Shown here in pieces: positions 41,835 to 51,314 of a stretch of DNA of 64,000 nucleotides; the stretch's first letter is position 1; the number at the start of each line of letters is the position of its first letter. The notes beneath the pieces are model-generated. The model did no database searches. It saw only the letters and a program-made list of their open reading frames with translations, and was not told where the DNA came from. Where the stretch lies: assembly GCA_947246015.1 (NCBI GenBank), contig CAMXQE010000002.1, positions 1 through 64,000 of the forward strand, read 5' to 3'. The position numbers and the translations under genes are program-made. This DNA comes from an uncultured Lachnospiraceae bacterium (lineage in GTDB: Bacteria > Bacillota > Clostridia > Lachnospirales > Lachnospiraceae).

Positions 41835-43613
41835 CTATTCCTCTCTTTCCCTTTTCCAGCTGAACCAAAAATAAAAAAGCAAAAACAGGCTGATGGTCAT
41901 ACCAGGCCAAAAATATCTGTAATCCGTCCATCCCGATGAAATGAACAAAGCCGCTAAATTCACGGTAATGGGCATATAGGGAATCAAACCCAGCCACTTT
42001 TTCCCGGTCCGGCCGCACCATGCAATCACCACCATGCAGACAATCAGAAGATTATATATTCCTGTCCTCCAATAAAACGGATATAAAATCATCCTGTTTG
42101 TAAACCACTTGCATAAACTCTCCAGCTTATATGTCAAAAAATTGCTTTTACGATAAGGAAACAAATCGGGTGAATGGGAAGGATGGTCAATCAGACAATT
42201 CACACATCCCGCTACTTCATCAACCGGCTTTACGATACTCCAGATTACCGAATTTCTGGTCAGCACTGCCTTAACTGCCATTCTCGGGTGTTCAAAAAAA
42301 TTCTTAATATAAAGCCTTAGAAACTCCATAACCGAATACCCGTCCGGCTCGTCCGGATTATAATCCACCCAATATGGATTATAGGAAAAATCATCCGGAG
42401 CATTATTCGTGATTTTATTAATCAGCTCCATTGTCTCTCCGGACACATCATCACCCATATAATAGGAATACATAATATCATTCGACAAAGAAAAAAATTT
42501 CAGCGGCGGATGCGGAATTACATTCATGGACTGGTAAAGCGGCCCTTTCACAGCCACAACCAGCAGAATGCAGAAAGCGCTTGCCGCAATTGCTTTTTTT
42601 GAAAATTTTGTAACAACAGGCAGCAGAATCATCACGGCCAATGCAGGCAATATCCCATTCTGTCTGAAAAAAGCGGTAAAGATAACTGCTATGATAAACT
42701 GGACATACCACCAGAGATTTTCTTTATATTTGTCTGGTTTCATAACAAATTTCATCAGTAAAAGCGTCAGCCACATAATGGAAATCATATAGGGAATGTC
42801 TTTCCACAGCGTTACGAGCTGAATAATATTGCTCACTCCGAAAGCAATAAAAAAATAGAAAACACCCAATACTTTTTTGGAAAATCCGCATTTGTATAAA
42901 AACAGAATTCCATCAACAAAAACAAACGCAAAACATACACACTGCAATATAATAAGAAAAGTAATGGAATCGTATATTTTAATCAGCAGATTCAGAATGA
43001 ATACATAGAAAGGAGGCTGCCAGTCCTGCATACTGAACCCCGGCTGCCAAAGCTGATGTGCCGCCTCAAAACAATACACGGAATCAGATGTTGTAATGGC
43101 AGGATTAAAAGCAATCAGAAACAGCATACAGGGAAGCAGAATAATCCCCATCAGAATCAACCGGGATTTCAGCCCTGCTTCATGCTCCGCAACAGATATT
43201 GTGTCGCCGGTCCTAATCAAAAAAACAATAAAGCGCTGCATAACCGGATGCATCCATAAAAATGCCAGAATAAAAAAAATATATGCAGGATATCTCGTAT
43301 CCTGCGTAATGCTGGAAGGTAAGAAATACATTCCAACCATGGCAAAAGTCCCGTACATCTCCAGCGCTATCTGCAATACCTTTTTCCATGGCTTATCAAA
43401 TACGCTTTTTAACCGTTTGGTCCCTGCATCGGTTTTCAGTATGGAAAACAGGCATAACAGCCCGCATACGATACGGATGCTCCTCGAAATATGCCCGGAT
43501 AACGGCTCTAATGTCAAGTAACAGCATAAAAGCGCCAAAGCTGCATAAATATATCTTACCCAGCGCTTCTGTTCACACAATTTCTCCCTTAAAGTATTAT
43601 AAACTGCCGACAT
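41835..43613 (-). CDS. Large polytopic membrane protein (DUF6020-like, possible GT-C)
   Basis: This 592-residue protein has about twelve helices and a conserved-looking extracytoplasmic region (NPAITTSDSVYCFEAAHQLW, then FSMQDWQPPFYVFILNLLIK) that holds acidic residues like those of GT-C enzymes. A C-terminal loop has a CVNC pair. It resembles a Firmicutes membrane family annotated as DUF6020. GAGG upstream of the ATG at 43613 sets the start. The gene overlaps nothing but lies within 2 nt of both neighbours, so it is in the same operon as the methyltransferase and radical SAM genes. Function is inferred only as lipid-linked sugar transfer. Confidence 0.55.
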   Translation of the reverse strand: MSAVYNTLREKLCEQKRWVRYIYAALALLCCYLTLEPLSGHISRSIRIVCGLLCLFSILKTDAGTKRLKSVFDKPWKKVLQIALEMYGTFAMVGMYFLPSSITQDTRYPAYIFFILAFLWMHPVMQRFIVFLIRTGDTISVAEHEAGLKSRLILMGIILLPCMLFLIAFNPAITTSDSVYCFEAAHQLWQPGFSMQDWQPPFYVFILNLLIKIYDSITFLIILQCVCFAFVFVDGILFLYKCGFSKKVLGVFYFFIAFGVSNIIQLVTLWKDIPYMISIMWLTLLLMKFVMKPDKYKENLWWYVQFIIAVIFTAFFRQNGILPALAVMILLPVVTKFSKKAIAASAFCILLVVAVKGPLYQSMNVIPHPPLKFFSLSNDIMYSYYMGDDVSGETMELINKITNNAPDDFSYNPYWVDYNPDEPDGYSVMEFLRLYIKNFFEHPRMAVKAVLTRNSVIWSIVKPVDEVAGCVNCLIDHPSHSPDLFPYRKSNFLTYKLESLCKWFTNRMILYPFYWRTGIYNLLIVCMVVIAWCGRTGKKWLGLIPYMPITVNLAALFISSGWTDYRYFWPGMTISLFLLFYFWFSWKREREE

Positions 43614-43615
43614 GC

Positions 43616-44284
43616 CTATTTCCTCACAATCACCAGATTGGAATTCCATCCTAAAGTCTTAATATACGAAATTGAAAAAGTCCCTTCCCCAAACATTTCC
43701 TTAATATCCCTGCCTGAAACCAGGTTCAGATTATGGATATCCGCCCAGAACTCTCCTTTCAGCTTCCGCACGATTTTCTGAAAAACAGGCCAGGGCAGCC
43801 AGTGTAAAAAGGGAAGAAACGTATGCATTTCAACCGGAAAATACCGGTTAGGCGTTGTAATAAAAATTTTTTTGGAAATGCGCATACATTCTTTCAAAAA
43901 GAACTTCTGCTGCTCTCTCGTCCCCACATGTTCCAGTACCGCAGAGCAGAACAGGATATCAAACTGTCCGTCTTTAAAAGGAAGCGGCTCCCCGGATTTA
44001 TTTTGTACAAAGCCTTTTAAACCAAATTTTCCAACCAGAAACTCACAGTCTTCAATGGAAGCAATGGTTATCTTATCCTTATACGGATATAACTTTTCAA
44101 AAAAATTAGAATCTGCCAGCCGGGTATCCGGCGTAACTCCCAAATCCAGCACCTCATCCGTCTTAGCAGGCTGAAGCTCCCGCTCAAACCTTAAAAACAT
44201 TTTTTTCCGGGCTTTACACGAAAAAAAAGTCTTTACTTTAATGAAAGGATTGTCATATGCAAAATAATCAATGGCTTTGCTCAT
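43616..44284 (-). CDS. SAM-dependent class I methyltransferase
   Basis: This is a 222-residue Rossmann-fold protein with motif I DEVLDLGVTPDTRLADSN (about residue 43), the acidic SIEDCE and the post-motif DILFCSAVLEHVG, followed by a CMRISKKIFITTPNRYFPVE region. Similar proteins methylate sugars or polyprenyl-linked intermediates. GAGG upstream of the ATG at 44284 decides the start, which overlaps the GT2 gene by 17 nt. The substrate is unknown. Confidence 0.8.
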   Translation of the reverse strand: MSKAIDYFAYDNPFIKVKTFFSCKARKKMFLRFERELQPAKTDEVLDLGVTPDTRLADSNFFEKLYPYKDKITIASIEDCEFLVGKFGLKGFVQNKSGEPLPFKDGQFDILFCSAVLEHVGTREQQKFFLKECMRISKKIFITTPNRYFPVEMHTFLPFLHWLPWPVFQKIVRKLKGEFWADIHNLNLVSGRDIKEMFGEGTFSISYIKTLGWNSNLVIVRK

Positions 44285-45437
44285 TTTCTTTTTCCTCATA
44301 AACCTTAATCTTTAAAATACCAATCATAAAACCGGAAAATACAGACTGTAATCCAAGTTCCAATAACGATGCAGCCGGAATTGTGATTCTCATGACAATC
44401 TCCGGAATCAGCTGCGAATATCCCGTATGTTTCCAGTATGACAATGCGCATATACTTAAAATAACCCCAATAACAGCCAGGAAAATCCCTCCGAAAATAA
44501 AAACATCCTCGTTCAGTTTTTCGTTCCAGTTAATGGATGCCTGCCTTGGAATGAACTGATGATTGTATGCATACAATTTTACAAACAGGAACATGCTTAT
44601 GATACTAAATCCCATAATCAGAAAAAACATGCAATACAGGAGCGTATGGACACTGAATACTACATGGAAAACGGATATCTGTCCCAGTATAAGCAGTATG
44701 CTCCCAATCAATCCTATCATAAGCAATGCGATGCCCGGATAAAGAAACAACCAGTTCGGCGCATACATAAACAGGAATTTCAAGTGGCGCCAGCCGTCCC
44801 TGAAACTCCTTAGATGAGGAGAGCCGCTCCTTCCGTCCTTTTTCAACGTCGTTGGTACTTCCCCTATTTTCAGATGGTTCAATTCGGACATAACCACCAT
44901 TTCACTGGCATATTCCATCCCCGTCGTCTTCAGGTTCAGCTTCATGATGCTTTCACGCTTATAACCCCTTAACCCGCAGTGAAAATCCTTAATGCTGCTC
45001 TTAAAAAAAAGCCTCCCCACAAAAGATAATACCGGATTCCCGATATAACGGTGCAGCCAGGGCATTGCACCGTCCTCAATGCCGCCTGCAAACCGGTTCC
45101 CCATGACAAGGTCATATCCTTCCCGCAGCTTTTCCACAAAAGGCATCAGATGATAGAAATCATAACTGTCATCCGAATCGCCCATGATGACATATTTCCC
45201 TTCTGCCGCATTGCAGCCGCTGATTAAAGCGCTCCCGTATCCTTTCCGCTCCACATCCAATACCCTTACGCCCTCTTTTCTGGCAATCTCCTGACTTCCG
45301 TCGGTACTGCCGTTGTCGGCAATCAGAATTTCCCCGTCCACATGATTATCTGCCAAAAAAGCCTTTGCTTTCTTAATACAGACTGCCAATGTTTCCGCTT
45401 CATTCAAACAAGGCATCAATATCGTTACTTCACACAT
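44268..45437 (-). CDS. GT2 polyprenyl-phosphate glycosyltransferase with C-terminal membrane helices
   Basis: This 389-residue protein has a cytoplasmic GT-A domain (TILMPCLNEAETLAVCIKKA, IADNGSTDGS, VIMGDSDDSYDF and FHCGLRGYKRESIM) and four to five C-terminal helices from about residue 235. The layout is that of dolichyl-phosphate mannose synthase-like enzymes, which make polyprenyl-phosphate sugars for GT-C enzymes. Two GT-C-like proteins lie downstream in the operon. GGAGG lies before the ATG at 45437 and a promoter lies upstream at 45527. Confidence 0.85.
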   Translation of the reverse strand: MCEVTILMPCLNEAETLAVCIKKAKAFLADNHVDGEILIADNGSTDGSQEIARKEGVRVLDVERKGYGSALISGCNAAEGKYVIMGDSDDSYDFYHLMPFVEKLREGYDLVMGNRFAGGIEDGAMPWLHRYIGNPVLSFVGRLFFKSSIKDFHCGLRGYKRESIMKLNLKTTGMEYASEMVVMSELNHLKIGEVPTTLKKDGRSGSPHLRSFRDGWRHLKFLFMYAPNWLFLYPGIALLMIGLIGSILLILGQISVFHVVFSVHTLLYCMFFLIMGFSIISMFLFVKLYAYNHQFIPRQASINWNEKLNEDVFIFGGIFLAVIGVILSICALSYWKHTGYSQLIPEIVMRITIPAASLLELGLQSVFSGFMIGILKIKVYEEKENEQSH

Positions 45438-45526
45438 AATCACTGTCCTCCGGTAAAAATCCTGTTTATTCCATATTATCATGCGTATTTTCAGAAAATC
45501 CTATCCAAAACCACATTCTCTTCCAA

Positions 45527-45555
45527 AATATACTATAAACCAACTTAAAAAGCAA
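45527..45555 (-). promoter_or_regulatory. Promoter of the GT2/methyltransferase operon
   Basis: TTGCTT (45550-45555) and TATATT (45527-45532) are 17 bp apart on the minus strand, about 90 nt before the GT2 start. Confidence 0.6.
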
Positions 45556-45560
45556 GCTGT

Positions 45561-47273
45561 TTATCCTATGAGACACTCCTTTCCCCGAAATGCAAATCCG
45601 TAACTGCGTATTTTATCCGGTGCGAAACCGCGTGATACAAGCTCCGTCTCATATTTTTTCTCAGCCATCTGGCGATGCGCCGCCGCAAGGGTATCCTCAA
45701 GAGTCTCTTCGTTCTCATCCGGATCAAGTACCTTAAATTCAAAAATAAATGCCTTGCCGCCTTTGTCAACAGGCTCCAGCATGACATCGTAACGGCCATA
45801 TCCGCTCTCCCTGTTTGAGCGCACAGTATACGTATCCGCCAGGTTCACCACCATCCCCAGCACAAAACCGTGATAGAAACGTTCGGGTTCTGTCTGCTCT
45901 GACGGTTTATTTCCGCTGTCAAAGGAACTGAACGTATGCAGGGCTACTTTATTCATAAAAGTGTTCATTTTACGGACATTATCACTTAGAAGTGCATGGA
46001 TAAATTCATTGTAATACATCTCGGTATTGCCTCCGAACCATCCCTTTACCATGTTCTCAAAAATATTCTCTGCCTCCATATTGGTGAGTGCCAGCGTGTA
46101 CACTTTCCTTTTACGCTCACCCACATATCTTAAATCCAGCACTTTCAGGTATCCGGTCGCCAGCAGCAGACTCCATACCGCACGGATGCTGCCGTCAAGC
46201 TGGTCAAAGACAATCTGTTCGTCAAGCTTTGTATCAAAACTCTTCCCCTGCAGGAGCGCCTCCATTGTCTGCTTGATGCCCGGAACCCCTGTCCGTACCA
46301 AAGAGTTCACAAGTCCGTTTGAGCTTGTATCTGCCCAGTAATTTTCGTATTTTCCATTTTTCCTGATAAAAGATGAGATAGACCACGGATTGTAAATATC
46401 CGTATGACTTCCAAACGTAAAGCCGTCATACCACCTTTTTACCTCTTCCTTTTCACTTCCAAGCCCCATGTTATTCAGCGCATCAAAAACTTCTTTCTCC
46501 GTAAATCCAAAAGCAGTTGCATACTCATCAGATGTAGTCGTTATCACATCAGGATTATTCATTCCGGTAAAAATACTTTCCTTGGCAATCCGAGTTATCC
46601 CTGTGATTATACCGCGTTCAAGATAAGGATTGGTTTTAAATGTAGCGTTAAAAAAACTGCTGAAAAAGCCAACAGCCTTATTCCAGTATCCGGAGAGCCA
46701 TGCTTCCTGCATCGGTGTATCATACTCGTCAAGGATAATGATTACATTCTCTTTATAATAACGCTGCATGAAACATGCCATTTGGTGAACCGCACCCACA
46801 GCAAGGTCTCCCGGCATTCCTATTTTTATATTTTTAAAATACTCTTTTTCATTCGCATTCAGACAGTCTCCGTTAAGCAGATAACCATTCGCATTATACA
46901 GACCCGCAATCACTTCTGTTATCTTATTTTCCATCTCCGGATATGTGTCTGCCTTGATATTCGCAAAAGTCAGGAATATCACCGGAAATCTGCCCTGCAG
47001 GTTTCTGTACTTTTCTTTATCCGAATCGTCTCCGAATATCGAAAGTCCTTCGAATAAGTCGGCCCTGCCCTCATATTTCCTGGAAAAAAAGCATTCGAGC
47101 ATACTCATGTTCAGGGTCTTGCCAAAACGGCGGGGACGCGTAATAAGCGTCACATCTGAACCAGTCTCCCACCATTCCCTGATAAAATCCGTCTTGTCAA
47201 TATAAAACGAACCTTGTTTTCTAAGTTTGTCAAACCGTTGTACACCTATATTCACCACGGGTTTCCTGTTCAT
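45561..47273 (-). CDS. AAA-ATPase-like / PD-(D/E)XK nuclease-like protein
   Basis: The 570-residue protein is a close relative of that at 5224. It has FYIDKTDFIREWWE, Walker A TRPRRFGKTLNMSML, Walker B VIIILDEYDTPMQEAW, WYDGFTFG and the C-terminal core GRYDVMLEP with FIFEFKVLDPDENEETLED. Both key acidic and lysine residues of the D...ExK core are present, so it looks intact. GGAAGG 7 nt before the ATG at 47273 sets the start. The GT4 gene ends immediately upstream, so it is in a glycan operon although no glycan role is known for the family. Confidence 0.85.
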   Translation of the reverse strand: MNRKPVVNIGVQRFDKLRKQGSFYIDKTDFIREWWETGSDVTLITRPRRFGKTLNMSMLECFFSRKYEGRADLFEGLSIFGDDSDKEKYRNLQGRFPVIFLTFANIKADTYPEMENKITEVIAGLYNANGYLLNGDCLNANEKEYFKNIKIGMPGDLAVGAVHQMACFMQRYYKENVIIILDEYDTPMQEAWLSGYWNKAVGFFSSFFNATFKTNPYLERGIITGITRIAKESIFTGMNNPDVITTTSDEYATAFGFTEKEVFDALNNMGLGSEKEEVKRWYDGFTFGSHTDIYNPWSISSFIRKNGKYENYWADTSSNGLVNSLVRTGVPGIKQTMEALLQGKSFDTKLDEQIVFDQLDGSIRAVWSLLLATGYLKVLDLRYVGERKRKVYTLALTNMEAENIFENMVKGWFGGNTEMYYNEFIHALLSDNVRKMNTFMNKVALHTFSSFDSGNKPSEQTEPERFYHGFVLGMVVNLADTYTVRSNRESGYGRYDVMLEPVDKGGKAFIFEFKVLDPDENEETLEDTLAAAHRQMAEKKYETELVSRGFAPDKIRSYGFAFRGKECLIG

Positions 47274-47275
47274 AT

Positions 47276-48481
47276 TCACGCCTTCCCATATATTTCCACT
47301 ATTTTTCCAGCATACTCCGATATCGTGTCAAATACAAGTTCCCTGCAGTTTGCCGCATATGCGCTGCATTTCTCCTTATCTGTCCAAAGCCCCTTAATCC
47401 GCTCCTTTAGCTGCCCTGCATCACCGCCTGCAAACAATTCGCCTGTACGCCCCTTCTGAATCAGTTCCGGCGTTCCCCCAATATCCGATGCCAACACGGG
47501 AGTCCCGTACATCTGTGCTTCCATCACCGAAAAAGGACAGTTCTCATACCACTCGGACGGAAACACCACAAACCTTGCCTCCCTGATGGTCCGCTCCAAT
47601 ATGTCTCCCGACAGGAATCCCCTGTCATCAATATTGGGAACCTGCCCGATTTCATCTTTCAGCGGACCGCTTCCTGCAAAAACAAATGGAATATCACTCA
47701 ATTCCCGACATACCTTCATTAAAGTCCGCACGCCTTTCTCTTCCGCATACCTGCCGAAATACAAAACATAATCCTGCTTTACGCATTCCTTCCTGTCCGG
47801 AGTCTTCTCGATGAAATTATGCAAAGTAACCGTCTTCTCCCTAAGCAGCGGATTATTTGATAATGCTTTCTCCATAAAATAGCTGGGGCAGATAATCCGG
47901 TCCACATGCCGGTACGTTTTTAATTTCCCATACAGACTTCCCTCTACCGACCCCAAAATACTCTTTACCCGCGAATTATGAATACACCTGAATTTCGCAC
48001 AGTTTCCGTATGCGCCTTCCGCGCAGCGCATACACAGCTCCCCGCTTTCCGGTATGCGGAACATATGGTTCGGACATACCCACTGGTAATCATGCGCCGT
48101 GTAAACCAACGCTGTCTTTTTCCCCCTCTTTTTATCAAAACTCCTGACTTCGTAAATAATGGACGGAGTCAGCTGAAAGTTAAAGTTATTCAGATGCACC
48201 ACATCCGGTTCGAAATCCCGCAGCACTTTCCGCAGCTTCTTCCTGGCCTCTGACGAATATATGATTTTAAAAGGGTATAGTAATTTCTTTATCTTCCCCG
48301 TATGGAAATCCATATCCGACGTATAACTTTCCATCCGGTTCCCTACGATGCGCCCCTCATGTTCCATGCCGAAATATTCTACCCGGTGTCCGAGTCTTTC
48401 CAGTTCCTCTCCCAGCTTAAAGATATAAGTCTCCGACCCGCCGTTGGGATAAAGGAATTTATTCACCATTAATATTTTCAC
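47276..48481 (-). CDS. Glycosyltransferase family 4
   Basis: The 401-residue GT-B enzyme begins MKILMVNKFLYPNGGSETYI. It carries a cysteine-rich insert near residues 135-165 (HDYQWVCPNHMF, ELCMRCAEGAYGNCAKFRCI) found in a subgroup of GT4 proteins. The donor half has LYFGRYAEEKGVRTLMKVCR and PSEWYENCPFSVMEAQMYGT with the E-x7-E motif. The start is GTG behind AGGAG, overlapping the acyltransferase gene by 4 nt. Donor unknown. Confidence 0.85.
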   Translation of the reverse strand: MKILMVNKFLYPNGGSETYIFKLGEELERLGHRVEYFGMEHEGRIVGNRMESYTSDMDFHTGKIKKLLYPFKIIYSSEARKKLRKVLRDFEPDVVHLNNFNFQLTPSIIYEVRSFDKKRGKKTALVYTAHDYQWVCPNHMFRIPESGELCMRCAEGAYGNCAKFRCIHNSRVKSILGSVEGSLYGKLKTYRHVDRIICPSYFMEKALSNNPLLREKTVTLHNFIEKTPDRKECVKQDYVLYFGRYAEEKGVRTLMKVCRELSDIPFVFAGSGPLKDEIGQVPNIDDRGFLSGDILERTIREARFVVFPSEWYENCPFSVMEAQMYGTPVLASDIGGTPELIQKGRTGELFAGGDAGQLKERIKGLWTDKEKCSAYAANCRELVFDTISEYAGKIVEIYGKA

Positions 48482-49530
48482 AATCTGTCTCCTAACAAAA
48501 TTTTAGGCTGTATAAAAAAATACGGATATTTCATCTTCTTTGCCACCCATGCCGCCAGAACAGGCAATACGAAAGTTGCCGCCAGCCCCACAATGATATG
48601 GATACCCTGCTGATGGATTCCCGCCTTAAACAGCAGGCTTCTTATTCCGGCTGCCGCTATGGTATGCATCAGATACAGCGGCATCGTGTATTCCGCACTG
48701 AAGTAAAAAACCTTCGGGCTCACTCTCTCTTCCAGCAAACCGCTGGTCTGTATGATAAAAAAGCATCCTGTTATACTGGCAGCCCATGTTCCTGCCGTAT
48801 ACCATATATTGCTTCCGCCAGCTCTGTATATCCATATACTTACCGGAAAAAACAGCAGGGAAACAAACCATTTTGCAAATGAAAATTTCCTCCACCAGCC
48901 GCAGTAATTCAGTGCCATACCTGCTATAAAATAAATGGAGTTTCCCAAAACAGTATCTATAAGAAATATGGCATTTCCCCAGCATACCTGATATATCCAC
49001 CATACTAAAAGGGAAATCCCCAGTGCAGTCACCGCATCCCTTCCTGTTTTAAAAGTAGGTATCAGCAAAAAAAGAAAGAACAGTGTATACAAAAACCAGT
49101 ACGGCGCAGTAGGCGCTATGAACAATATTTCTGTCAGACTTCCCTCTTCCGTATGAACCGATGACTCAAAGATTTTCTTCATACACCACGTAAGGATGGA
49201 AAATGTAAAAAAAGGCACTCCCAAAACCACCAGTTTCTTTCTCACATTCCTCAGCCATTGCCCCGGCGTCCTTACCACTGAATTACGCTGGTATAAATAT
49301 CCGCTGCATAGAAAAAACAGATTCAATATACACCCATAGATTACGGAATTGAACCACTGACGCACCGCCGAATCCTGAATCAGTCCCGCTTTCAGCATAC
49401 TCTGCAGGAAATGCGCCAGCACGATTGCAATACACGCCATCAGTTTTGCAAGACTGACCCAGTTCTCCCTTTTCACGCAGTTTTCACCTTTCATACAGTT
49501 TTTACTTTTCGCGCAGTTTTCACTTTTCAT
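48478..49530 (-). CDS. Acyltransferase family 3
   Basis: This 350-residue membrane protein has about ten helices. ENWVSLAKLMACIAIVLAHF includes the family His, and LNLFFLCSGYLYQRNSV follows. It should O-acylate (often acetylate) the surface glycan. The first 24 residues are an odd hexapeptide repeat (MKSENC, AKSKNC, MKGENC, VKRENW) encoded by an 18-bp tandem repeat; the family normally starts close to the first helix. The ATG at 49530 follows AAAGGA; initiation at the third repeat (ATG) is also possible. It overlaps the upstream polymerase gene by 11 nt. Confidence 0.78.
   Translation of the reverse strand: MKSENCAKSKNCMKGENCVKRENWVSLAKLMACIAIVLAHFLQSMLKAGLIQDSAVRQWFNSVIYGCILNLFFLCSGYLYQRNSVVRTPGQWLRNVRKKLVVLGVPFFTFSILTWCMKKIFESSVHTEEGSLTEILFIAPTAPYWFLYTLFFLFLLIPTFKTGRDAVTALGISLLVWWIYQVCWGNAIFLIDTVLGNSIYFIAGMALNYCGWWRKFSFAKWFVSLLFFPVSIWIYRAGGSNIWYTAGTWAASITGCFFIIQTSGLLEERVSPKVFYFSAEYTMPLYLMHTIAAAGIRSLLFKAGIHQQGIHIIVGLAATFVLPVLAAWVAKKMKYPYFFIQPKILLGDRL
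49459..49530 (-). repeat. 18-bp tandem repeat (four units) at the acyltransferase start
   Basis: Four in-frame units (core GTGAAAACTG) encode six residues each. Two units begin with ATG and one with GTG. Copy-number change would keep the frame. Confidence 0.75.
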
Positions 49531-51160
49531 GAAAGGCAATCCTTTCTTTTTTCCTATCCCGCATACAGCATATCACCCAGTAAATACCTGCCGCAGAAAC
49601 ACCTCCTGCCAATCCGCTGCTTATGATTCCCCTGACATATTCCATCTTTACTATATTTCCGGAAAATTCATACATAGGAGTCTTCTCATCCACATAACTG
49701 ACAATACGGCTGTGAAACCCTTCGGGCAGATTATGAATATCCAGATATACCACTTCATCGTACTTATCGCTTCCGGCTTTCAGGATATAAATGCTGTCCG
49801 GCACATCCGCCATTACCGCATATCCGGTTCCAAATACCAACGCCGCAACAGCTCCTACCATACACAGCCTCTTTCCATTTCTGCCCGCCCATTCGCCCAT
49901 ACAGCTGCCAAATTTTCCAAGTTTTCCATATGAAACAGTAAACTGTTTCTCTCCTGCCGATGACAACAGCGACAGCCGCCATTCTGTCTTTTCATTTTTT
50001 TCTTCAATCCCAATGTTCCCGGCTGTTCCGGTTTTCCAGGATTTCCGCAGCGCTTCAAACAGACTGTTTCCCATAAATATCAATCCCAGATTTTTATACG
50101 CCGTATTAAACATAAACGGTTCGGAAATCCCCGCAATCATCAGACCGATAATGATTGCCAGTTCTTTGTTTTTCTTTTCTTTCACATATTTATGAATCAA
50201 CAGCATATAGCCTGCGCACATAAGGACAAAAATCACAATCCCGCCATGCATCAGCAGATACGTATAGGAACAGTCCAGCGTACTTGTATGCCCAAACGCT
50301 TTCAGTTCCTGCTGCCGGTCACCAAACAGAGACCAATTCCCCTCTGACATATACAGGTTGGACAAATAAAAACGATTGTTCAGTACTTTGTCACAAATAC
50401 GGAACAATTTCTCCGGAAACACCAACGGTCCCGCCACAGAAAACAAAACACACGCGGGAAATGCCATCTGTATCAGCACATCCTCTGCTTTTGTTCTTTC
50501 TTTTCTGAGACCGAGATAAAGATTCACCAGCAGATAGGCCGTTGTAAAAACAAAGCCTGTATAACTGACAGAATATAGAAAGATATACAGATTGCCCGCA
50601 AAGCAAAGAACGGTTGCCGTAACCAGCCGTCTTCCCTCCAATTGAAGTACATAAAGCACGAAAGCAATCAGTATGCCATACGATATATGAAGCACATTCG
50701 GATGAGGATACCCAAGCCCCCATCGGATAATATGGCCAAGCCCCAGCTTGTCATGCGCCATAAAAACTCCCTGCCTTATTCCGGCAAGTGCCAGCAAAAC
50801 CTGAATGACAAACGCGCTGCTCCAGATAAAACAGCCTAACCGGAATACCCTTTTTACGGGAATCCCTTTCATACCGATTATCAGCAGAATATATAAAAAC
50901 GGTCCTTTTTCTCCGGAATTTCTCCATACAAAAAGCCCAAGCAGGGCCAAAACTGCCATGCCGGTCATTTCTTTTAAATTATAATCATCCAAAAGCAACT
51001 TTAGAAACAAAACTCCCGTAGATGCCACCAGACAAAGATTATACACCGGCATCCCCTCATACAGTCCTATCCCCTTGCACGTCAGCATGATTGCAAAATA
51101 AATATAAAATGCGGTTTCCCTTAAATTACAGGATATACTGTACCTGTCTTTCACATTCAT
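49520..51160 (-). CDS. Wzy-like polysaccharide polymerase
   Basis: This 546-residue polytopic membrane protein is paralogous to that at 16307. Shared blocks include CKGIGLYEGMPVYNL, IRWGLGYPHPNVLHISYGIL and YSVSYTGFVFTTAYLLVNLY. It ends with a helix near residue 430, a short extracytoplasmic segment (about 70 residues, YILKAGSDKYDEVVYLDIHN onward) and a last helix, a cut-down form of the long C-terminal region in the paralogue. It should polymerise repeat units outside the membrane. The start at 51160 follows AGAAGG. Confidence 0.65.
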   Translation of the reverse strand: MNVKDRYSISCNLRETAFYIYFAIMLTCKGIGLYEGMPVYNLCLVASTGVLFLKLLLDDYNLKEMTGMAVLALLGLFVWRNSGEKGPFLYILLIIGMKGIPVKRVFRLGCFIWSSAFVIQVLLALAGIRQGVFMAHDKLGLGHIIRWGLGYPHPNVLHISYGILIAFVLYVLQLEGRRLVTATVLCFAGNLYIFLYSVSYTGFVFTTAYLLVNLYLGLRKERTKAEDVLIQMAFPACVLFSVAGPLVFPEKLFRICDKVLNNRFYLSNLYMSEGNWSLFGDRQQELKAFGHTSTLDCSYTYLLMHGGIVIFVLMCAGYMLLIHKYVKEKKNKELAIIIGLMIAGISEPFMFNTAYKNLGLIFMGNSLFEALRKSWKTGTAGNIGIEEKNEKTEWRLSLLSSAGEKQFTVSYGKLGKFGSCMGEWAGRNGKRLCMVGAVAALVFGTGYAVMADVPDSIYILKAGSDKYDEVVYLDIHNLPEGFHSRIVSYVDEKTPMYEFSGNIVKMEYVRGIISSGLAGGVSAAGIYWVICCMRDRKKERIAFHEK

Positions 51161-51229
51161 CCTTCTTCTCTCTTTTCGTTTTCCGCTTTCCACTTTTTCA
51201 TTATCCTAATGCTTCAAATCATGTTGGAA

Positions 51230-51258
51230 ATTATATCATATCCGATGGTATATAGCAA
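51230..51258 (-). promoter_or_regulatory. Promoter of the polymerase operon (51160 to 45561)
   Basis: TTGCTA (51253-51258) and TATAAT (51230-51235) are 17 bp apart on the minus strand, 70 nt before the polymerase start. Confidence 0.65.
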
Positions 51259-51314
51259 CTTTAGTACTTTTCCATCCGTTCAAAGCTGTAACAGTTCAGT
51301 CTTCGGCTTCTCTG

